64,000 nt of DNA, from the NCBI RefSeq assembly GCF_003634585.1, contig NZ_RBLG01000002.1:310001-374000 (forward strand). The letters run 5' to 3'. The notes beneath the pieces were generated by a model. It was not told where the DNA came from. It saw only the letters and a program-made list of their open reading frames with translations, and ran no database searches. Source of the DNA: Gillisia mitskevichiae. GTDB lineage: Bacteria > Bacteroidota > Bacteroidia > Flavobacteriales > Flavobacteriaceae. Below are positions 25,160-35,508 of this stretch, one piece after another. How positions within the stretch are numbered: the first letter of the stretch is position 1; every line of letters starts with the position of its first letter. A program made the position numbers and the translations under genes.

Positions 25160-27697
25160 TTATTCATCTTCGTTGTTTTCTACAAATGTTGTGCCATCAG
25201 CATTTTCATCACTGATTTCGGTGTCTGAAAGCTCATCTAGAAGCACTTCTACTTCCTCATCATCCTTCATTACTTTGGCAACTGCTGCAATGGCATCATT
25301 ACTCTTAAGGTTAATAAGTCGAACTCCTTGTGTAGCTCTTCCCATCACTCTTAAATTATCGACGCTCATTCTAATAGCAAGTCCAGATCTATTAATGATC
25401 ATAAGATCATCGTTATCACTAACGTTTTTAATTGCTACTAATTCTCCAGTCTTTTCTGTTACAGAAATTGTTTTAACACCTTTCCCACCACGATTTGTAA
25501 TTCGGTAGTCATCAAGTTTAGAACGTTTTCCATATCCATTTGCAGAAACTACTAAAATATCTGTATCCATTTCATTCACGGCGATCATTCCAACAACCTC
25601 ATCTTCATCACTGGCTAAAGTAATACCTCTAACTCCTGAGGCATTTCTCCCCATTGGTCTGGTTTTTTCTTCCTCAAAACGAATTGCCTTACCACTTTTA
25701 ATTGCCAACATTACATGACTATTACCTGTAGTAAGTTTAGCCTCTAAAAGCTCATCATCTTCACGAATAGTAATGGCATTAATTCCATTTATTCTAGGTC
25801 TAGAATATTGCTCTAAAGAAGTTTTCTTAACCTGACCTTTCTTAGTAGCCATGATCACAAAGTGATTATTTATATACTCTTCATCTTTAAGATCCTGTGT
25901 ACAAATAAACGCTTTCACTTTATCGTCTGGTTCAATATTAATTAAATTCTGAATAGCTCTACCCTTCGAGGTTTTACTTCCTTCAGGAATTTCATAAACA
26001 CGCATCCAGAAACACTTTCCTTTCTGAGTGAAAAAGATCATGTATTGGTGATTGGTTCCTGTGAATAAATGTTCTAAGAAATCTTCATTTCTTGTGGTAG
26101 AACCTTTTTGCCCAACTCCACCTCTATTTTGAGTTTTATATTCTGTAAGAGATGTCCTTTTAATATAACCTGCATGAGATATAGTAATAACTACTTGCTC
26201 ATCTGGAATCATATCTTCTATACTAAGATCTCCTCCTGCATATTCTATAACAGATCTACGCTCATCTCCATATTTATTCTTGATCTCCAACAACTCATCT
26301 GTAATAACTTGCATACGACGTTCTTTTCTAGCAAGAATATCTTTAAGATCCTCAATAGTTTTAATGATCTCGTCATATTCTGAACGCAATTTATCTTGTT
26401 CCAGTCCCGTAAGTTGTCTTAATCGCATTTCTACGATCGCTTTGGCTTGAAGTTCAGATAAGCTGAAACGTTCTATTAATTTAGATCGAGCTTCATCTCC
26501 ATTACTGGAAGATCTAATTAAAGCAATTACTTCGTCTATATTATCTGAAGCAATGATTAATCCCTCTAAAATATGTGCTCTCTCTTCTGCTTTACGCAAT
26601 TCGTATTGAGTACGTCTTACAACAACTTCATGGCGATGTTCCACGAAATGAACGATCATATCCTTCAAATTCAACATCTCAGGTCGACCTTTAACTAAGG
26701 CAATGTTGTTAACACTAAAACTGGTTTGAAGTGCGGTATGCTTAAAAAGTGTATTTAATACGATATTTGGAATCGCATCTCGCTTAAGAATATAAACGAT
26801 TCTCATTCCGTTTCTATCAGATTCATCTCTAATAGTAGAAATCCCTTCGATCTTCTTTTCATTAACAAGATCTGCAGTTTTCTTGATCATATCGGCTTTA
26901 TTCACCTGATATGGTATCTCGGTTACGATAATTGCTTCCCGCCCGTGAACTTCCTCTAAAGTAGATTTAGCACGCATCATCACTCTACCTCTACCAGTCT
27001 TAAAAGCTTCACGAACACCATCGTATCCATAAATCACACCTCCCGTTGGGAAATCTGGGGCTTTAATATGCGTGATCAACTCGTCTATTTCTATATCGTT
27101 GTTCTCAATGTACGCAACGGTACCATCAATAACTTCAGATAAATTATGAGGAGGCATATTGGTTGCCATACCCACTGCAATTCCACTAGCTCCATTTATC
27201 AACAAATTGGGAACTCGTGTAGGTAATACGGTAGGTTCTTCTAAAGTATCATCAAAATTCAATCGGTGGTCTACAGTCTCTTTGTCTATATCTGCCAACA
27301 TATCTTCTGCGATCTTCCGCATTCTGGCTTCCGTATATCGCATTGCTGCAGGACTATCACCATCTATAGATCCAAAGTTACCTTGACCGTCTACAAGCAT
27401 ATATCGTAAACTCCATTCTTGAGCCATACGCACCATAGCGTCGTATACAGAGGTATCCCCGTGTGGGTGATACTTACCTAATACTTCCCCTACAATTCTT
27501 GCAGATTTTTTGTGAGCTCCAGTAGCTCGAATACCTAATTCATGCATCCCGAACAAAACCCTTCTATGAACAGGTTTTAATCCGTCACGAACATCAGGTA
27601 GAGCACGTGACACAATGACCGACATCGAATAATCGATATAAGCCGATTTCATTTCATCTTCAATGTTGATAGGAATTAACTTTTCTCCTTCAGCCAT
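25160..27697 (-). CDS. gyrA: DNA gyrase subunit A, 845 aa
   Basis: Gyrase A subunit, which with GyrB introduces negative supercoils. The catalytic Tyr121 is in AAMRYTE. The quinolone region reads [10 protein letters not shown] with Thr82 and Asp86 at the resistance positions, a residue pair I recall as wild type in flavobacteria. The C-terminal beta-propeller domain begins near 495. The GyrA box is degenerate, QNRGGVG at 523-529, but its position is that of a gyrase. An acidic C-terminal tail follows. It is divergent from clpC and followed by the TPR gene. Confidence 0.95.
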   Translation of the reverse strand: MAEGEKLIPINIEDEMKSAYIDYSMSVIVSRALPDVRDGLKPVHRRVLFGMHELGIRATGAHKKSARIVGEVLGKYHPHGDTSVYDAMVRMAQEWSLRYMLVDGQGNFGSIDGDSPAAMRYTEARMRKIAEDMLADIDKETVDHRLNFDDTLEEPTVLPTRVPNLLINGASGIAVGMATNMPPHNLSEVIDGTVAYIENNDIEIDELITHIKAPDFPTGGVIYGYDGVREAFKTGRGRVMMRAKSTLEEVHGREAIIVTEIPYQVNKADMIKKTADLVNEKKIEGISTIRDESDRNGMRIVYILKRDAIPNIVLNTLFKHTALQTSFSVNNIALVKGRPEMLNLKDMIVHFVEHRHEVVVRRTQYELRKAEERAHILEGLIIASDNIDEVIALIRSSSNGDEARSKLIERFSLSELQAKAIVEMRLRQLTGLEQDKLRSEYDEIIKTIEDLKDILARKERRMQVITDELLEIKNKYGDERRSVIEYAGGDLSIEDMIPDEQVVITISHAGYIKRTSLTEYKTQNRGGVGQKGSTTRNEDFLEHLFTGTNHQYMIFFTQKGKCFWMRVYEIPEGSKTSKGRAIQNLINIEPDDKVKAFICTQDLKDEEYINNHFVIMATKKGQVKKTSLEQYSRPRINGINAITIREDDELLEAKLTTGNSHVMLAIKSGKAIRFEEEKTRPMGRNASGVRGITLASDEDEVVGMIAVNEMDTDILVVSANGYGKRSKLDDYRITNRGGKGVKTISVTEKTGELVAIKNVSDNDDLMIINRSGLAIRMSVDNLRVMGRATQGVRLINLKSNDAIAAVAKVMKDDEEVEVLLDELSDTEISDENADGTTFVENNEDE

Positions 27698-27954
27698 ATT
27701 AAATATTTTAATTTAGTTTGAAAATATAACGTGCCAATTTACGGATTTTGCAGTTGTTTTGACTACTATTGACAAGGCTTTGTATAAAATTTATTAACAA
27801 AAAATTAGCGCAGCTTCGTTAATAAGTTAACTATCTTATATTTTGTATATTGAAAGTAATTTTGTCAATTAGCTAGCGACACATTACCTAATAGGTATAA
27901 TTTTTGAACTACCCCCATAATTGTTAATATATAATTTTAGAGAAAGTAAATAAG

Positions 27955-30501
27955 ATGGATGATAATTTTTCTCCCAAAGTAAAGGATGTGATTGCCTATA
28001 GCAAAGAAGAAGCTCTTAGGCTAGGTCACGACTTTATTGGTACAGAACATTTAATGCTAGGGCTATTGCGAGATGGAGATGGTAAAGCCATAAACATATT
28101 GAATGCCCTAGATATAGACTTGAGTCATTTAAGACGAAAAGTAGAAATATTAAGCCCTGCAAACCCAGAATCTTTAGGAATTTCTAATGAAAAAAAGAAT
28201 TTACACCTTACTAGACAAGCAGAGCGGGCTTTAAAAACCACATTTTTGGAGGCTAAACTTTTTCAAAGCACCTCTATAAATACAGCACATTTATTATTGT
28301 GCATTCTAAGAAATGAAAATGACCCTACGACCAAACTTTTAAATAAATTGAAGATTGATTACGATGGAGTTAAAGATCAATTTAAATATATGATTACAAA
28401 TGATGACGATTATCTAGAAGCTCCAAGAGCTGAATCATTTTCAGATGAAGATGCGAATTCAGATGATACAACTAAGGACAATCCTTTTAGCAATGCTGGG
28501 AAAACCAATAAGAAATCTAAAACTCCTGTTTTAGATAACTTCGGAAGAGATCTCACTGCAATGGCAGAGGTAGATAAGTTAGATCCTGTTGTTGGTAGAG
28601 AAAAGGAAATTGAACGTGTGAGTCAAATTCTAAGTAGACGTAAGAAAAACAATCCTCTTTTAATTGGAGAACCAGGTGTGGGTAAATCTGCAATTGCGGA
28701 AGGATTAGCTTTAAGAATTGTACAACGTAAAGTTTCAAGAATTCTTTTCGACAAGCGCGTTGTAACCTTGGACCTTGCAAGTTTAGTAGCTGGAACAAAG
28801 TACAGAGGACAATTTGAAGAACGTATGAAAGCGGTTATGAACGAGCTTGAGAAGAATGATGATATTATTCTTTTTATAGATGAGATTCATACTATCGTTG
28901 GTGCAGGCGGCGCTACCGGAAGTTTAGATGCAAGTAATATGTTTAAGCCAGCCTTAGCACGAGGGGAAATTCAGTGTATCGGTGCTACCACATTAGATGA
29001 GTACAGACAATACATAGAAAAAGATGGTGCCTTAGAAAGAAGATTTCAAAAAGTGATCGTAGAGCCTACCACAGTAGACGAGACTTTAGAGATCTTAAAT
29101 AATATTAAAGGTAAATACGAAGAACATCACAATGTTCTTTATACACCAGAGGCTATAAGTGCCTGTGTAAAATTAACCAATAGATATATTACAGATAGAT
29201 TTCTTCCAGATAAGGCTATAGATGCTTTAGATGAAGCTGGCGCACGTGTTCATATTACAAATATCGAAGTGCCTAAACAAATCTTAGATTTAGAACAAAA
29301 ATTGGAGGCGGTTCGAGAAGATAAAAATGCTGTAGTTAAAAAACAAAAGTATGAAGAAGCTGCGAAGTTAAGAGATGACGAGAAGAATCTAGAGAAACAA
29401 TTAAGTATTGCTCAAGAGAAATGGGAAGAGGAATCTAAATTGCACAAGGAAACTGTTACAGAAGATCATGTTGCAGATGTTGTTTCTATGATGACTGGTG
29501 TTCCAGTAAACAGGATTGCACAAACAGAGATCACTAAACTAGCAGAACTTCCAGATCGTATAAAAGGAAAAGTGATTGGGCAGGATGATGCCGTTAACAA
29601 AGTAGTTAAAGCAATTCAACGAAATAGGGCTGGATTAAAAGATCCTAATAAGCCAATTGGTTCGTTTATTTTCCTAGGGCAAACAGGAGTTGGTAAAACA
29701 CAACTTGCGAAAGTTCTTGCAAAGCAATTGTTTGATAATGATGATACCCTCATAAGAATTGATATGAGTGAGTATATGGAAAAGTTTGCTATCTCTAGAT
29801 TAATTGGTGCACCTCCGGGATACATTGGTTATGAAGAAGGTGGACAATTAACAGAAAAAGTTAGACGTAAACCTTATGCTGTTATCCTACTAGATGAGGT
29901 AGAAAAAGCACATCCAGATGTTTTTAATATGTTATTACAGGTATTGGATGATGGATACCTTACAGATAGTTTAGGTAGAAAGATCGATTTTAGAAATACT
30001 ATTATTATAATGACTTCTAATATTGGATCTAGAAAACTAAAAGATTTTGGACAAGGTGTTGGATTTGGTACCGCTTCTCAAAAATCTCAAATAGATGATA
30101 ATGCTAGAAGTGTTATTCAAAATGCATTAAAGAAAGCATTTGCTCCAGAATTCTTAAATAGGATAGATGATGTGGTGATCTTTAATTCCCTAGATAGAGA
30201 TGATATACATAAGATCATTGATATTGAATTAGAGAAACTTTATTCTAGAATTGGTGTTATTGGTTATACTTTAATACTAAGTGAAAGTGCCAAGGACTAT
30301 ATTGCAGATAAAGGATTCGATAAAGAATATGGTGCACGTCCTTTAAATAGAGCTATTCAAAAATATATAGAAGATGCTTTAGCTGAAGAAATAATAACTT
30401 CTCATCTTGAAGAAGGTGATAAAATATTCATGGATTTAGATAAGGAAAATGATAAGCTTACAATTAAAATTGAAAAAGCTACAGAAGAGAACGAAGTTTA
30501 A
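27955..30501 (+). CDS. clpC: ATP-dependent Clp protease ATPase subunit ClpC, 848 aa
   Basis: AAA+ unfoldase that feeds substrates to ClpP. A double Clp N domain (1-150) precedes the first ATPase module with Walker A GEPGVGKS (238-245) and Walker B ILFIDE (305-310). A UVR-like coiled middle segment lies around 465-485 (KYEEAAKLRDDEKNLE), and the second ATPase module carries GQTGVGKT (575-582). The UVR motif distinguishes ClpC from ClpB and ClpA. Full length. It has its own promoter region in the 257-bp gap shared with divergent gyrA, in which I see no perfect -7 box, and a terminator after it. Confidence 0.95.
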   Translation: MDDNFSPKVKDVIAYSKEEALRLGHDFIGTEHLMLGLLRDGDGKAINILNALDIDLSHLRRKVEILSPANPESLGISNEKKNLHLTRQAERALKTTFLEAKLFQSTSINTAHLLLCILRNENDPTTKLLNKLKIDYDGVKDQFKYMITNDDDYLEAPRAESFSDEDANSDDTTKDNPFSNAGKTNKKSKTPVLDNFGRDLTAMAEVDKLDPVVGREKEIERVSQILSRRKKNNPLLIGEPGVGKSAIAEGLALRIVQRKVSRILFDKRVVTLDLASLVAGTKYRGQFEERMKAVMNELEKNDDIILFIDEIHTIVGAGGATGSLDASNMFKPALARGEIQCIGATTLDEYRQYIEKDGALERRFQKVIVEPTTVDETLEILNNIKGKYEEHHNVLYTPEAISACVKLTNRYITDRFLPDKAIDALDEAGARVHITNIEVPKQILDLEQKLEAVREDKNAVVKKQKYEEAAKLRDDEKNLEKQLSIAQEKWEEESKLHKETVTEDHVADVVSMMTGVPVNRIAQTEITKLAELPDRIKGKVIGQDDAVNKVVKAIQRNRAGLKDPNKPIGSFIFLGQTGVGKTQLAKVLAKQLFDNDDTLIRIDMSEYMEKFAISRLIGAPPGYIGYEEGGQLTEKVRRKPYAVILLDEVEKAHPDVFNMLLQVLDDGYLTDSLGRKIDFRNTIIIMTSNIGSRKLKDFGQGVGFGTASQKSQIDDNARSVIQNALKKAFAPEFLNRIDDVVIFNSLDRDDIHKIIDIELEKLYSRIGVIGYTLILSESAKDYIADKGFDKEYGARPLNRAIQKYIEDALAEEIITSHLEEGDKIFMDLDKENDKLTIKIEKATEENEV

Positions 30502-30521
30502 TAATTTATTTGTTTAATAAG

Positions 30522-30562
30522 AAGACAGCCATAAATTCATATTTATTGGCTGTCTTTTTTTG
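30522..30562 (+). terminator. Intrinsic terminator of clpC
   Basis: Arms AAGACAGCC (30522-30530) and GGCTGTCTT (30548-30556) followed by a T run. Confidence 0.85.
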
Positions 30563-30724
30563 TTGTAATCGCTCATCACACTCTAAATTTTTTAGGGCAA
30601 AACCCCCAAAGCACTTTATTTTGCTGAGGTTCAACAGATTAAATGGTTTATTTTGTAAACAGAAAATCCTTGGTTTTCTTATCCAAAATGTTAAATTTGA
30701 ATTCATAACATTCTCTTATAATTT

Positions 30725-31099
30725 ATGGTAAAATCTGCTCTTGAGCTTGAATTTGGATCGGTAACATTTGTTAATAATATTCAAATAGCCGAACTAAACG
30801 AGGGCATTCTTTTCGATATTCCTCATAATCAAGAACTTTTGGAATTAGCTCGTGACCGATTTAATAACCAACCTTACGGTTATATATCAAATAGAGTGAA
30901 CTCATATTCTGTAAACCCAATGATTCATTTAGAATCTGCTAATGTTTCCAGTCTGGTTGCCATAGCAATTGTGTCTAAAAACCCAGTGGTTAAACAAAAC
31001 TCTATTATAGAAAAACAATTTTTCAGAAATAGAAGTTCTTTTGAATTTTTTGAAAATCTAGACGAAGCTGTTAATTGGATGAAACACCAACTTATCTAA
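30725..31099 (+). CDS. Conserved hypothetical protein, possibly STAS-like, 124 aa
   Basis: Not firmly assigned. A soluble protein starting MVKSALELEFGSVTF, with alternating short strands and helices and a C-terminal amphipathic helix (ENLDEAVNWMKHQL). That order, and the ending resembling SpoIIAA-like/STAS proteins (DEALAWL-type helix), suggest a small alpha/beta regulatory domain, but this is inference. No signal peptide or membrane segment. Its stop overlaps the convergent hutH stop by 4 bp. Upstream lies a 160-bp AT-rich gap with no promoter I can define. Confidence 0.55.
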   Translation: MVKSALELEFGSVTFVNNIQIAELNEGILFDIPHNQELLELARDRFNNQPYGYISNRVNSYSVNPMIHLESANVSSLVAIAIVSKNPVVKQNSIIEKQFFRNRSSFEFFENLDEAVNWMKHQLI

Positions 31100-32607
31100 T
31101 CGAATAAAGCCTGAGGATCAATCTTAAAATTATCGACGAAGGTTTTGGCTGCTTTAATATGTGTAGACATTATTTGATCCTCCAATAATATTGGCACCAC
31201 TTTCCTAAAATCTGCAATTATTTCTTGTAGAAATATAGATGTTTTCTGTGGTTCCCTATAATGCAAGGCTTGGGAGGCATTAAACAATTCTATTGCCAGA
31301 ATAGTCGAAATATTATCTATCACCTTTATGAGTTTAGTAGCCCCGTTAGAGCCCATGCTAACATGATCTTCCTGGCCATTGGAGGAAACTATAGAATCTA
31401 TACTAGAGGGAGTGGCATATTGTTTATTCTGGCTCACAATACTTGCCGCAGTATATTGAGGAATCATAAAGCCACTATTTAATCCCGGATTTTCAACTAA
31501 AAATGTGGGAAGGTCTCTTAATCCTGAAACTAACTGATAGATCCTTCTTTCAGATATATTCCCGATCTCTGCCATTGCAATCGCCATATAATCTAAAGCT
31601 AATGCTAAAGGTTGACCATGAAAGTTGCCACCAGAAATGATCTTATCTGCTTCAATAAAAATATTAGGATTATCTGTTACAGAGTTGATCTCTGTTTTTA
31701 TAGTTTTTCTAGCAAAGGACAATGTGTCTTTACTTGCTCCATGTACCTGTGGGATGCATCTAAAAGAATAAGGATCTTGAACACTAGCCTTCTCCTTCAT
31801 TGCTATTTCACTTCCCTTTAAGAATTCTCTAATTCTTTCTGCCGTTTTTACTTGTCCTCGGTGAGGACGCACCATATGTACAAGTTCATCATAAGGAGAC
31901 ATATTGCAATTAAATGCATCTATAGAAACAGCCCCAATAACATCTGCCAAATAACATAACCTATAAGATTCTATCAAGGCATAAACTCCATGAGCACTCA
32001 TAAATTGAGTTCCATTTAGCAAAGCCAAACCTTCTTTAGATTGCATTACTATTGGTTTCCAATTAAACTTCTCCAATACCATTGCAGCATCTAATTTTTC
32101 GCCCTTAAAATATACTTCTCCTTTCCCGAGTAATGGTAAAGACATATGAGCCAAAGGGGCAAGATCACCAGAAGCTCCCAACGAACCTTGTTCGTAAATT
32201 ACGGGTAAAATATCTTCATTATAAAAATCTATTAATCGCTCTACAGTTTCCAATGCAATTCCACTATTTCCGTAGCTTAAGGACTGGATTTTCAACAATA
32301 ACATCAAACGAATAATTGGCTTGGCAACTAATGCACCCGTACCGCATGCATGAGACATAACTAAATTTTCCTGAAGTTGCGTTAGGTGATCATTGGAGAT
32401 CTTTACATTACACAGAGAACCAAAACCAGTATTAATTCCATATACAGGAACATCACTTTGTTTAATCTTTTCGTCTAAATATTTTCTTGATTTTACAATA
32501 TTTACCCTAGACTCTTCACTCAATTCCAGTTTCAATTTATTTTGAAGGATGTCTTGAATTATTTGCAGATCAAGTACTGCAGAACTTATATAGTGGTATG
32601 AACTCAT
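31096..32607 (-). CDS. hutH: Histidine ammonia-lyase (MIO-dependent), 503 aa
   Basis: Deaminates L-histidine to urocanate. The Ala-Ser-Gly triad that cyclises into the MIO cofactor is at 145-147 in GSLGASGDLAP, and the catalytic Tyr56 lies in YGINTGFG. Ser85-His86 in MSHACGTG matches the histidine-specific pair of bacterial HALs rather than the tyrosine-lyase pattern. I start at ATG 32607 (MSSYHYIS); a TTG two codons upstream is the only alternative. No urocanase or other hut gene is adjacent. The promoter is a good TTG-19-TAGTTTTG. Confidence 0.88.
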   Translation of the reverse strand: MSSYHYISSAVLDLQIIQDILQNKLKLELSEESRVNIVKSRKYLDEKIKQSDVPVYGINTGFGSLCNVKISNDHLTQLQENLVMSHACGTGALVAKPIIRLMLLLKIQSLSYGNSGIALETVERLIDFYNEDILPVIYEQGSLGASGDLAPLAHMSLPLLGKGEVYFKGEKLDAAMVLEKFNWKPIVMQSKEGLALLNGTQFMSAHGVYALIESYRLCYLADVIGAVSIDAFNCNMSPYDELVHMVRPHRGQVKTAERIREFLKGSEIAMKEKASVQDPYSFRCIPQVHGASKDTLSFARKTIKTEINSVTDNPNIFIEADKIISGGNFHGQPLALALDYMAIAMAEIGNISERRIYQLVSGLRDLPTFLVENPGLNSGFMIPQYTAASIVSQNKQYATPSSIDSIVSSNGQEDHVSMGSNGATKLIKVIDNISTILAIELFNASQALHYREPQKTSIFLQEIIADFRKVVPILLEDQIMSTHIKAAKTFVDNFKIDPQALFD

Positions 32608-32693
32608 AAACAATGTGACATTTTATAAAGAAAAGAAATCGAGAACCTTCGCGTTCCTAGAAATTCTTAAAGAATATTTGAGGTTTATTTACG

Positions 32694-32723
32694 CAAAACT
32701 AATTAGCTGCCTTGCTTAAACAA
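32694..32723 (-). promoter_or_regulatory. Promoter of hutH
   Basis: On the minus strand, TTG (32723-32721), a 19-nt spacer and TAGTTTTG (32701-32694), an excellent Bacteroidota promoter. It leaves a leader of about 80 nt, room for regulation, although I see no strong hairpin in it. Confidence 0.6.
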
Positions 32724-32746
32724 GTGCTAAAATAACTGAAAATTCT

Positions 32747-34279
32747 TCAATTCCCTTCAGATTGCATTTCATTTTTAAACAAATCTAAAATTGATCTTCC
32801 AATATTATCAGCAATATCTCCAGCGATCAAACCTTCATAACTCCTTTCTTCAGCAAGTATATCTCCTGTTTTACCATGTAAATAAACCCCAAAAACAGCA
32901 GCAATTAAAGGTTCATATTTTTGAGAGATAAGGGATGTAATTACACCCGATAATACATCTCCGCTTCCTGCAGTTGCCATTCCAGGGTTTCCAGTGTTAT
33001 TTATATAGAGGTCGTCCTTATATACAATAATAGTATGTGCCCCTTTAATTACAACGATCAGCATATGCTTCTTACTTAGTTTTTTAACCTTTTCTAGCTT
33101 ATCAAAATCATCTTTCCATTTCCCAATAAGACGTTCTAACTCTCCAGGATGTGGTGTTAATACAGAATTTTCTGGTAATTCCTCTAACAGTTCTTTTTCT
33201 CTTGATAGAATATTAATTCCATCTGCATCAATAACCATTGGCTTTTTAGTATTATTCAATAACTCCTTAAATGCGACAATAGTTTCCTTGGAAGTTCCTG
33301 CTCCCATCCCAAAGCATATTACATCGGGATCTAGTTCGAATTCTATCTTACTTAGTGTTTCTTCATTTTTATCTGTAATTACCATTGCTTCTGGTAAAAT
33401 ACTTTGAAGTATTTGGTATCCGCATTTTGGAGAAAAAATAGTCACCATTCCGGCGCCTGTTCTTAAAGCAGCTTTAGCACTTAAAGAAATACTTCCTATT
33501 TTACCATAACTACCACCAATAATAAGCGCATGACCAAAATCTCCTTTGTGAGAAAAATTTGTTCTAGGTTTATATAACAGCCGGGCTTCAGGCTTATTGA
33601 TAAGTTGCTTATTTACAATTGCTTTAGCCAAATACTCCCTATCTAAACCTATATCTATAACCTGCATATCACCTACATATTCTGCTGCTTGCGGAAGGAA
33701 AAATATAAGTTTTGGGGATTGAAATGTAATAGTAACATTCGCCTTTATAGCAGGCTGCTTGTTATTCGGGATTTTATCGGCAAACATCCCTGAAGGCATA
33801 TCAATAGATACAGTAAAGGCATTAGAATTATTTATATGCTGCACCAATTTCCCTACCCAATCTTCCAAAGGTCTGTTTAGTCCAATTCCAAACATAGCAT
33901 CTATAATGAAATCCTTTTCTGAAATTTCCGGGAAATCCTTTTCTCCCTTAATAGCGCTTGGCCAATTATTGCTTACCTCCTTAATTCTATCATAATTCAA
34001 CAAAAAATCTTCAGATCTCTTATTGCTATAATTAACCACATAAACCAATACTTGATAGCCGTGCTCTAAAAGCAACCTCCCAATTACTAAACCATCTCCC
34101 CCATTATTGCCAATCCCACAGAAGATCTTAATTGGAATTTGAGCACCATTTAATTTGGAATGAATATCATTGAAAACCAAGGTTGCGGCTCTTTCCATTA
34201 ATTCGGTAGAACTTATTTCTTGTTTTTCGATGGTTACTCTATCAGCTTCAGCAAGCTGTGCTATATCAAATATTTTCAT
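32747..34279 (-). CDS. nnr: Bifunctional NAD(P)H-hydrate epimerase / dehydratase, 510 aa
   Basis: Repairs hydrated NAD(P)H. The N-terminal YjeF_N epimerase domain (about 1-215) contains GNNGGDGLVIGRLL and FIIDAMFGIGLNRP. The C-terminal ribokinase-like dehydratase domain (about 235-505) contains SYGKIGSISLSAKAALRTGAGMV, DADGIN, the TPHPGELERL motif and the phosphate-binding NPGMATAGSGDVLSG. The fusion order is the usual bacterial one. It is divergent from gcvT across an 80-bp spacer holding a TATATTTG box (34313-34306) for this gene. Confidence 0.93.
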   Translation of the reverse strand: MKIFDIAQLAEADRVTIEKQEISSTELMERAATLVFNDIHSKLNGAQIPIKIFCGIGNNGGDGLVIGRLLLEHGYQVLVYVVNYSNKRSEDFLLNYDRIKEVSNNWPSAIKGEKDFPEISEKDFIIDAMFGIGLNRPLEDWVGKLVQHINNSNAFTVSIDMPSGMFADKIPNNKQPAIKANVTITFQSPKLIFFLPQAAEYVGDMQVIDIGLDREYLAKAIVNKQLINKPEARLLYKPRTNFSHKGDFGHALIIGGSYGKIGSISLSAKAALRTGAGMVTIFSPKCGYQILQSILPEAMVITDKNEETLSKIEFELDPDVICFGMGAGTSKETIVAFKELLNNTKKPMVIDADGINILSREKELLEELPENSVLTPHPGELERLIGKWKDDFDKLEKVKKLSKKHMLIVVIKGAHTIIVYKDDLYINNTGNPGMATAGSGDVLSGVITSLISQKYEPLIAAVFGVYLHGKTGDILAEERSYEGLIAGDIADNIGRSILDLFKNEMQSEGN

Positions 34280-34305
34280 TCTTTATTTCTTTTTTCTCGT
34301 ACTTA

Positions 34306-34313
34306 CAAATATA
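34306..34313 (-). promoter_or_regulatory. -7 box of nnr
   Basis: The minus strand reads TATATTTG, an exact match, 26 nt upstream of ATG 34279. Confidence 0.45.
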
Positions 34314-34395
34314 AAATTTCTAGGGCGCAATAATATATAAGCTAGAGATTCTTAAGAATTATGTTTATTTGCACCACTATTAAAATTGAAATAAA

Positions 34396-34403
34396 TAAAT
34401 TTG
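34396..34403 (+). promoter_or_regulatory. -7 box of gcvT
   Basis: TAAATTTG, an exact match, 17 nt before ATG 34421. Its position within the frame of a more upstream in-frame ATG (34361) argues for the downstream start. Confidence 0.55.
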
Positions 34404-34420
34404 CGAAAATTCTAAAAGAG

Positions 34421-35503
34421 ATGAAGAAAATAGCCCTTAACGATATACATCACTCATTAAACGCTAAAATGGTTCCATTTGCAGGTTTTAACATGCCTGT
34501 TTCTTATGAAGGCGTTAATATAGAACATGAAACTGTTCGTAAAGATGTGGGGGTTTTTGATGTTTCTCATATGGGGGAATTTTTGATCTCTGGAGAACAT
34601 GCTCTAGAACTTATTCAAAAGATCGGTTCTAACGACGCTTCAAAATTAATAGATGGGAAAGCGCAATATTCTTGTATGCCTAATGAAGATGGTGGGATTG
34701 TAGACGACCTTATTATCTATAGGATGAATGAAGAAAAATATATTTTAGTTGTTAATGCATCTAATATAGAGAAAGACTGGAACTGGATCGCACAGCATAA
34801 CACCATGGATGCTACCATGAAAGATCTTTCAGATGAATATTCTTTATTGGCGATACAAGGACCTAAAGCAGCAAAAGCAATGCAATCTTTAACCGATGTG
34901 AATTTAGAAGATCTTAAATTTTACACTTTTGAAGTTGCTGAATTTGCCGGAGTTAAAAATGTTATAATATCTGCAACAGGATATACTGGTAGTGGTGGAT
35001 TTGAAATTTATTTCAAAAATGAAGATGCAGAAACTATCTGGAACAAGGTATTTGAAGCCGGAGCCGATTTTGGGATCAAACCAATAGGATTGGCAGCAAG
35101 AGATACTTTACGATTAGAAATGGGTTATTGTTTATATGGAAACGACATTGATGATACTACTTCTCCTATTGAAGCAGGCTTGGGATGGATTACCAAATTC
35201 ACTAAAGATTTTATAAATGCTGAAGCATTAAAAAATCAAAAAGAAGAAGGACCAAAAAGAAAATTGATCGCTTTTGAATTAGATGAAAGAGGGATTCCTA
35301 GACAAGGTTACGATATTGTAGATGCCGAAGGAAAAGTAATAGGTAATGTTACTTCTGGAACGATGTCCCCTTCTTTAGATAAAGGAATAGGAATGGGATA
35401 TATCCCAACAGAAATGGCCAAGGCTAATGATAAGATCTATATTCAAATTAGAAAAAAAGCAGTTCCTGCAACATTAGTGAAATTGCCTTTCTATAAAGGA
35501 TAA
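34421..35503 (+). CDS. gcvT: Aminomethyltransferase, glycine cleavage T protein, 360 aa
   Basis: Transfers the methylene of the lipoyl-bound aminomethyl group to tetrahydrofolate in the glycine cleavage system. It begins [20 protein letters not shown] and contains the diagnostic FDVSHMGEF, the [11 protein letters not shown] segment and [15 protein letters not shown] around residues 225-240. An in-frame ATG 60 nt upstream would add 20 lysine-rich residues and precede the -7 box, so it is rejected. gcvH and gcvP are not in the window. The following SDR gene starts 5 nt later. Confidence 0.93.
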   Translation: MKKIALNDIHHSLNAKMVPFAGFNMPVSYEGVNIEHETVRKDVGVFDVSHMGEFLISGEHALELIQKIGSNDASKLIDGKAQYSCMPNEDGGIVDDLIIYRMNEEKYILVVNASNIEKDWNWIAQHNTMDATMKDLSDEYSLLAIQGPKAAKAMQSLTDVNLEDLKFYTFEVAEFAGVKNVIISATGYTGSGGFEIYFKNEDAETIWNKVFEAGADFGIKPIGLAARDTLRLEMGYCLYGNDIDDTTSPIEAGLGWITKFTKDFINAEALKNQKEEGPKRKLIAFELDERGIPRQGYDIVDAEGKVIGNVTSGTMSPSLDKGIGMGYIPTEMAKANDKIYIQIRKKAVPATLVKLPFYKG

Positions 35504-35508
35504 ATCTA

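Noticed and set aside
30506-30731. Overlapping small frames on both strands after clpC
   Set aside because: They cover the clpC terminator hairpin and have no family resemblance.
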